Assembly: GCA_900556355.1 (NCBI GenBank)
Contig: UNSP01000012.1
Location: 1 to 7,554, forward strand
Reading direction: 5' to 3'
Length of the DNA stretch: 7,554 nt
From: Candidatus Saccharimonadota bacterium
GTDB lineage: Bacteria; Patescibacteriota; Saccharimonadia; Saccharimonadales; Saccharimonadaceae
Shown: positions 5,957 to 7,554 of the stretch, piece by piece
How positions within the stretch are numbered: position 1 is the stretch's first letter
Layout of the letters: every line of letters starts with the position of its first letter
Made by a program: the position numbers and the translations under genes
Notes under the pieces: model-generated
Told to the model about the DNA's origin: nothing
What the model saw: only the letters and a program-made list of their open reading frames with translations
The model's database searches: none

Positions 5957-6328
5957 TTATTTTCGACCGAAAGTTTGCTTTAGCTTCGCCAAAATTCCGC
6001 GACTTCCGCCAACGTGAGCCAGCACATCATCTTTATACTTACGAACTTGACCGTTCAACCTAGCTTCAACAATATCCACCGCAGCCAAAACGTTCATGGT
6101 TGAATCCTTAGCTACAATTTTCTTATCTGGCACATTGATAATAACTTCAACCTCGTATTTATTGCCGCCAGGATTGTCAATCTGCCTAATCTTCACATCT
6201 GCAGACGCACTCTTTCGGGCATGGCGTGGCAAGTATTTTCCCAACGAACCAATTTTCCTTTCAACATATTTTTTTGTTGTGGCGTTCAGCTCATATTTAA
6301 CGCCAGTAATTGTAATATCCTTAATCAT
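5957..6328 (-). CDS. hpf: Short ribosome hibernation-promoting factor (HPF/RaiA family)
   Basis: The 123-residue protein is of the S30EA/YfiA type, which binds the decoding centre of the 30S subunit and holds ribosomes inactive during starvation. The beta-alpha-beta-beta-beta-alpha fold is recognisable: KDITITGVKYEL at 3-14, a first helix TKKYVERKIGSLGKYL at 18-33, strands through VKIRQID and KYEVEVIINVP, and a second helix from MNVLAAVDIVEARLNGQ (78-94) with the basic RKYKD after it. A basic tail (GGSRGILAKLKQTFGRK) ends the protein. It lacks the extra C-terminal domain of long HPF (about 180-190 residues) that dimerises ribosomes, so it resembles the short or RaiA type. A perfect AGGAGG 4 bp before the ATG fixes the start. 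The gene sits 29 bp after serS and ahead of secA, an order shared with Firmicutes. Confidence 0.92.
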   Translation of the reverse strand: MIKDITITGVKYELNATTKKYVERKIGSLGKYLPRHARKSASADVKIRQIDNPGGNKYEVEVIINVPDKKIVAKDSTMNVLAAVDIVEARLNGQVRKYKDDVLAHVGGSRGILAKLKQTFGRK

Positions 6329-6332
6329 TTTT

Positions 6333-6338
6333 CCTCCT
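6333..6338 (-). promoter_or_regulatory. Consensus Shine-Dalgarno of hpf
   Basis: AGGAGG, a full match to the anti-Shine-Dalgarno core, stands four A residues before the hpf ATG. It is by far the strongest ribosome-binding site in the window and contrasts with hpt and murD, which have none. Confidence 0.85.
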
Positions 6339-6356
6339 ACTAACTAATACGCTCTT

Positions 6357-6365
6357 ATTATATCA
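6357..6365 (-). promoter_or_regulatory. Extended -10 promoter of hpf inside the serS stop
   Basis: The minus strand reads TGATATAAT, identical over all nine bases to the murD promoter box. It covers the last codons of serS: the reading frame GTG-ATA-TAA encodes Val-Ile-stop through the box. The predicted start near 6350 gives hpf a leader of about 22 bases containing AGGAGG. No clear -35 is present (ATATAT at 17 bp). Confidence 0.6.
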
Positions 6366-7554
6366 CGTCACGGCCATTCATATATGGACGAAGTACCTCA
6401 GGAACAGTCAAAGTTCCATCTGGATTCTGGAAATTCTCCAAAATCACTACCAGAGAACGAGCCAACGATACCGCAGTTCCATTCAATGTGTGAACAGATT
6501 CAATTGCGCCATTTTCTCGGCGAACTCGAATATTCAAACCACGAGCTTGATAATCGGTACAGTTCGAACAACTCGTCAGCTCACGATAAGTTTGATCAAC
6601 TGGCGACCAATATTCAATGTCGTACTTCTTTGCAGCCGGTGCACCCAAATCGCCCGCCGCAATATTAACCACGTGATAAGAAATCCCGATTTGCTGCCAA
6701 AGTGCCTCTTCAACGCTAAGAATTTTCTCATGAATCTCTTTAGATTGCTCAGGCAGACAAAACGCGTACATTTCCAACTTATTAAATTGGTGAACTCGGA
6801 ACAGACCACGCGTGTGCTTGCCGTATGTTCCCGCCTCTTTTCGATAGCAAGGACTATATCCAGCGTATAGCAATGGCAAATCTTTTTCGTCCAAAATCTC
6901 ATCCGCGTGATAGCCGGTTAATGGCATTTCCGCCGTACCAATTAGCGTCAAATCTTCACCGTCAACTACATATTCGTTACTGCCCTCGCCCTTTGGAGTA
7001 AAACCTGCGCCCTCAGCTGTTCGCAAATTGACCATATGCGGCACGGTCATAAATGTGAAGCCCTGCTTTGTTACGTAGTCCAAGGCAAATTGAGTTACGG
7101 CATTTTCCAATAAAGCCAAATCGCCCTTCAAATAATAAAACTTCGCGCCAGCCACCTTAGCGCCGCGCTCAAAGTCCACCCAACCGCGACTTACAGCGTA
7201 ATCCAAATGGTCTTTTGCACCAGTTTTACAATCGCCATAAACTTTTACCTCAACAGAATCTTCTTCGCCACCCAGAGGCACGTCGTCAAAAGTGATATTC
7301 GGGACGTTTTTAAGAATTGCCGCAACTTTTTCCTCGGTCGATTTCAAATAGCTCTCACGCTCCGCCAGCTCAACTTTCAATTGCTTGCCCTGATCAATCA
7401 GTTCTTGGTCTGGTCGACCACCTTTCATTTTCGCTGAAATTGCGTTACGCTGTTCGCGTAGCGCTTCAACCTGCTTCTGCAAATCGCGACGCTCATCGTC
7501 TAATTGCAACAATGCCGCAATATCAACTTTATAGCCTTTCTCGTATGCCGTCTT
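6358..7554 (-). CDS. serS: Seryl-tRNA synthetase, 5' end cut by window edge
   Basis: The class II synthetase charges tRNA-Ser with serine in two ATP-dependent steps. The frame is open to the right edge, so 398 residues are visible. By comparison with E. coli SerRS about 18 N-terminal residues lie outside, and the real start is not in the window. The N-terminal coiled-coil arm that grips the long variable arm of tRNA-Ser spans roughly visible residues 10-85 (LLQLDDERRDLQKQ and onward). The catalytic domain has the serine-pocket TAE at 207-209, motif 2 YRKEAGTYGKHTRGLFRVHQF (237-257), the family segment ELTSCSNCTDYQARG (325-339) and motif 3 TLNGTAVSLARSLVVILEN (356-374), followed by the typical end VPEVLRPYM. 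It shares its stop codon with the hpf promoter. Assignment is certain. Confidence 0.97.
   Translation of the reverse strand, partial: KTAYEKGYKVDIAALLQLDDERRDLQKQVEALREQRNAISAKMKGGRPDQELIDQGKQLKVELAERESYLKSTEEKVAAILKNVPNITFDDVPLGGEEDSVEVKVYGDCKTGAKDHLDYAVSRGWVDFERGAKVAGAKFYYLKGDLALLENAVTQFALDYVTKQGFTFMTVPHMVNLRTAEGAGFTPKGEGSNEYVVDGEDLTLIGTAEMPLTGYHADEILDEKDLPLLYAGYSPCYRKEAGTYGKHTRGLFRVHQFNKLEMYAFCLPEQSKEIHEKILSVEEALWQQIGISYHVVNIAAGDLGAPAAKKYDIEYWSPVDQTYRELTSCSNCTDYQARGLNIRVRRENGAIESVHTLNGTAVSLARSLVVILENFQNPDGTLTVPEVLRPYMNGRDVI

Noticed and set aside
627..7554. Alternative genetic code with TGA reassigned, as in Gracilibacteria and SR1
   Set aside because: All genes read through with the standard code, no in-frame TGA is needed, tryptophan is encoded by TGG, and stops are TAA or TAG. 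Absence of TGA stops in five genes is not evidence of recoding.

Overview
The window looks like a compact housekeeping segment of a Candidate Phyla Radiation bacterium, most likely Saccharibacteria (TM7). This placement is an inference. It rests on a SecA with an extra stretch of about 20 residues in its first nucleotide-binding domain and a lysine/arginine tail in place of the zinc-binding C terminus, on very tight gene packing, and on moderate base composition. A search with the SecA and SerRS proteins would settle it. All five visible stop codons are TAA or TAG, and no gene needs a recoded TGA.

Layout from left to right: the first 13 codons of an unidentified leftward gene (1-39, cut by the edge); a 51-bp divergent promoter region; hpt, rightward; and then everything leftward. 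The leftward genes, in order of transcription, are serS (5' end outside the window), hpf, secA, an M16 zinc metallopeptidase gene and murD. hpt and murD converge and overlap by 4 bp, sharing one TTAA palindrome as both stop codons. Apart from the promoter regions, nearly every base is coding. I see no tRNA, rRNA, CRISPR, insertion sequence or phage gene.

The genes serve purine salvage (hpt), peptidoglycan precursor synthesis (murD), protein export (secA), ribosome hibernation (hpf), tRNA charging (serS) and proteolysis (M16). The adjacent pair hpf-secA is an old arrangement also seen in Firmicutes, where prfB usually follows. Here the M16 gene occupies that place, 15 bp behind secA and probably co-transcribed with it.

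The most interesting content is regulatory. Four genes have a TGn-extended -10 box just upstream. For hpt, murD and the partial left gene, the box lies only 6-7 bp before the ATG, which predicts leaderless mRNAs. hpf instead has a perfect AGGAGG, and its promoter is embedded in the serS stop codon. The hpf-secA junction packs a rho-independent terminator, the secA promoter and two near-identical 18-bp direct repeats flanking the secA -10 into under 90 bp. No wholly new multi-gene system is visible.
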